A stretch of 26,925 nucleotides of DNA from the NCBI GenBank assembly GCA_033064195.1, contig JARBJD010000639.1, positions 1 through 26,925 on the forward strand, read 5' to 3'. Under the pieces are notes generated by a model. It was not told the DNA's origin. It saw nothing but the letters and a program-made list of their open reading frames with translations, and searched no databases. The stretch comes from Blattamonas nauphoetae. Lineage: Eukaryota > Preaxostyla > Oxymonadida. Shown one piece after another: positions 26,182-26,925 of this stretch. The first letter of the stretch is position 1. Each line of letters begins with the position of its first letter. The translations under genes and the position numbers were made by a program.

Positions 26182-26925
26182 CAACTCCAGCTCACTTCCT
26201 GCTGATATCGGCCTCTCCGACATCTTTCTGACAACAGCAGCATATGCCTATTTTGTAATTCACGAAATAGAAGAACTCAGTTTCCTGAAACAATCGTCAC
26301 TCACAGGCTTTGCAGGTGAAGATCACTCACTATACTTCCCAACTTCATCCCATGATCAGACCGAAGCTTGGAGAAATTAGAAAACTGTTCGATTCAGATT
26401 TGTTTGAAGGGCGAAACGGATAACATCGTGGAGAGAGTTTCTGAACAAGTTGCGTCAGGTGAGGAGGTTGTGGTGTGATCGCTTCATTTTTTAGACTTTT
26501 TTCATTTTTTCAAGAGTGATCGATCGTGCCTCAAACAACCATTCTTCAGACCGACTCTTCTCTCGCTCAAAGCGAAGTTCCAACATCTGGCGTCGTCGAT
26601 GAGTGGATCAGAGGATCGGCTGCGGTCTCTTTGCATTCATCGCACTCTTCCCCAACACCTCGCTCTCTGCTCGTCGACTCGTCTCTTCAGACTCTCTCTT
26701 CGTCATCACACTTCAAACAAAAGTCTCCAACTGACCATACTCCACTCACTCCTCACCTCCCCTCTCCCTCCCTCCTCACCAAACCGACTCAAATGAGACC
26801 CAGCCAACTATTCCAGTCGCTTCAAACCAACGGCATCGATCCTTCTGAAGATTCAGACCTTCTCACTTCGATGAAACTTGACGAGATTCTGCCTCGTTCA
26901 ACCTCTTTCTTTTTCTTTCCCCACC
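26182..26925 (+). pseudogene. Direct repeat, second unit: degraded copy of the 3' half of the multi-exon gene
   Basis: It is nearly identical in base sequence to 25219-25955 but differs mainly by one- to three-base insertions and deletions. For example, CCCTGAAACAATCGTCCGAC becomes CCTGAAACAATCGTCAC, and the T-runs before the TTCAGAGTG-like site are longer. The frame is lost soon after EIEELSF. Near the end it reads DPSEDSDLLTSMKLDEILPR cleanly where the first unit does not. It has no 5' exons and runs off the window. It could be a real partial duplication or an unpolished assembly duplicate. Confidence 0.7.

Noticed and set aside
1-26925. CRISPR array, bacterial operon signals or rRNA genes
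   Set aside because: No regularly spaced short repeats, Shine-Dalgarno pattern or rRNA core sequence is present; introns and Pol III boxes show a eukaryotic context.

Overview
The window looks like nuclear DNA of a small-genome anaerobic protist. The best guess is an oxymonad flagellate (Preaxostyla, Blattamonas-like). The basis is short GT-AG introns of about 34-60 nt, a secreted right-handed beta-helix protein, SPRY-type proteins and a standard stop-codon set. The assignment is an inference; no rRNA or marker gene is present.

Region 1 (1 to about 8940) is an integrated double-jelly-roll virus-like element of the Polinton / Polinton-like-virus kind, cut by the left window edge. It carries a FtsK/HerA-type packaging ATPase, two tandem paralogous major capsid proteins, several small virion-protein candidates, a fibre-like protein with a self-cleaving S74 chaperone domain, and a small repeat protein. 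Almost every gene is preceded by the same T-rich block (TTTTTTATTTTT), usually followed by an initiator of the form TAAATG. The design resembles poxvirus-type late promoters. Several genes are whole and about four breaks are visible in the others, so the copy is a fossil but a fairly young one. No polymerase, integrase or protease lies in the window.

Region 2 (about 8200-10800) is repeat-rich and mostly non-coding. It holds three copies of a 270-bp unknown repeat, ATTC and GAATTTTT arrays, a 118-bp direct repeat, two tRNA-like Pol III promoters (SINE-like), and a 36-nt hairpin shared with a viral gene 7.5 kb away.

Region 3 (10796-21640) holds host genes under heavy transposon attack. A coiled-coil gene (minus strand, one 60-nt intron, several frame slips) sits head to head with a SPRY-family gene. 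That SPRY gene is split by a 578-bp hAT-like element (8-bp target duplication), a 1.58-kb MULE-like element (9-bp target duplication) and, probably, a third nest bounded by inverted repeats. Taking out either of the first two with one duplication copy restores the host reading frame exactly. The third nest (15588-20022) holds about 4 kb of decayed coding-like sequence and a 343-bp palindromic element packed with consecutive perfect hairpins. A second, uninterrupted SPRY paralog follows at 20613-21637.

Region 4 (21675-26925) has a secreted beta-helix gene on the minus strand and a divergently transcribed multi-exon gene on the plus strand. The last 740 bp of the multi-exon gene are repeated directly downstream in a copy riddled with small indels. 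Many frame slips in this half lie in homopolymers, so some may be assembly errors rather than true decay.
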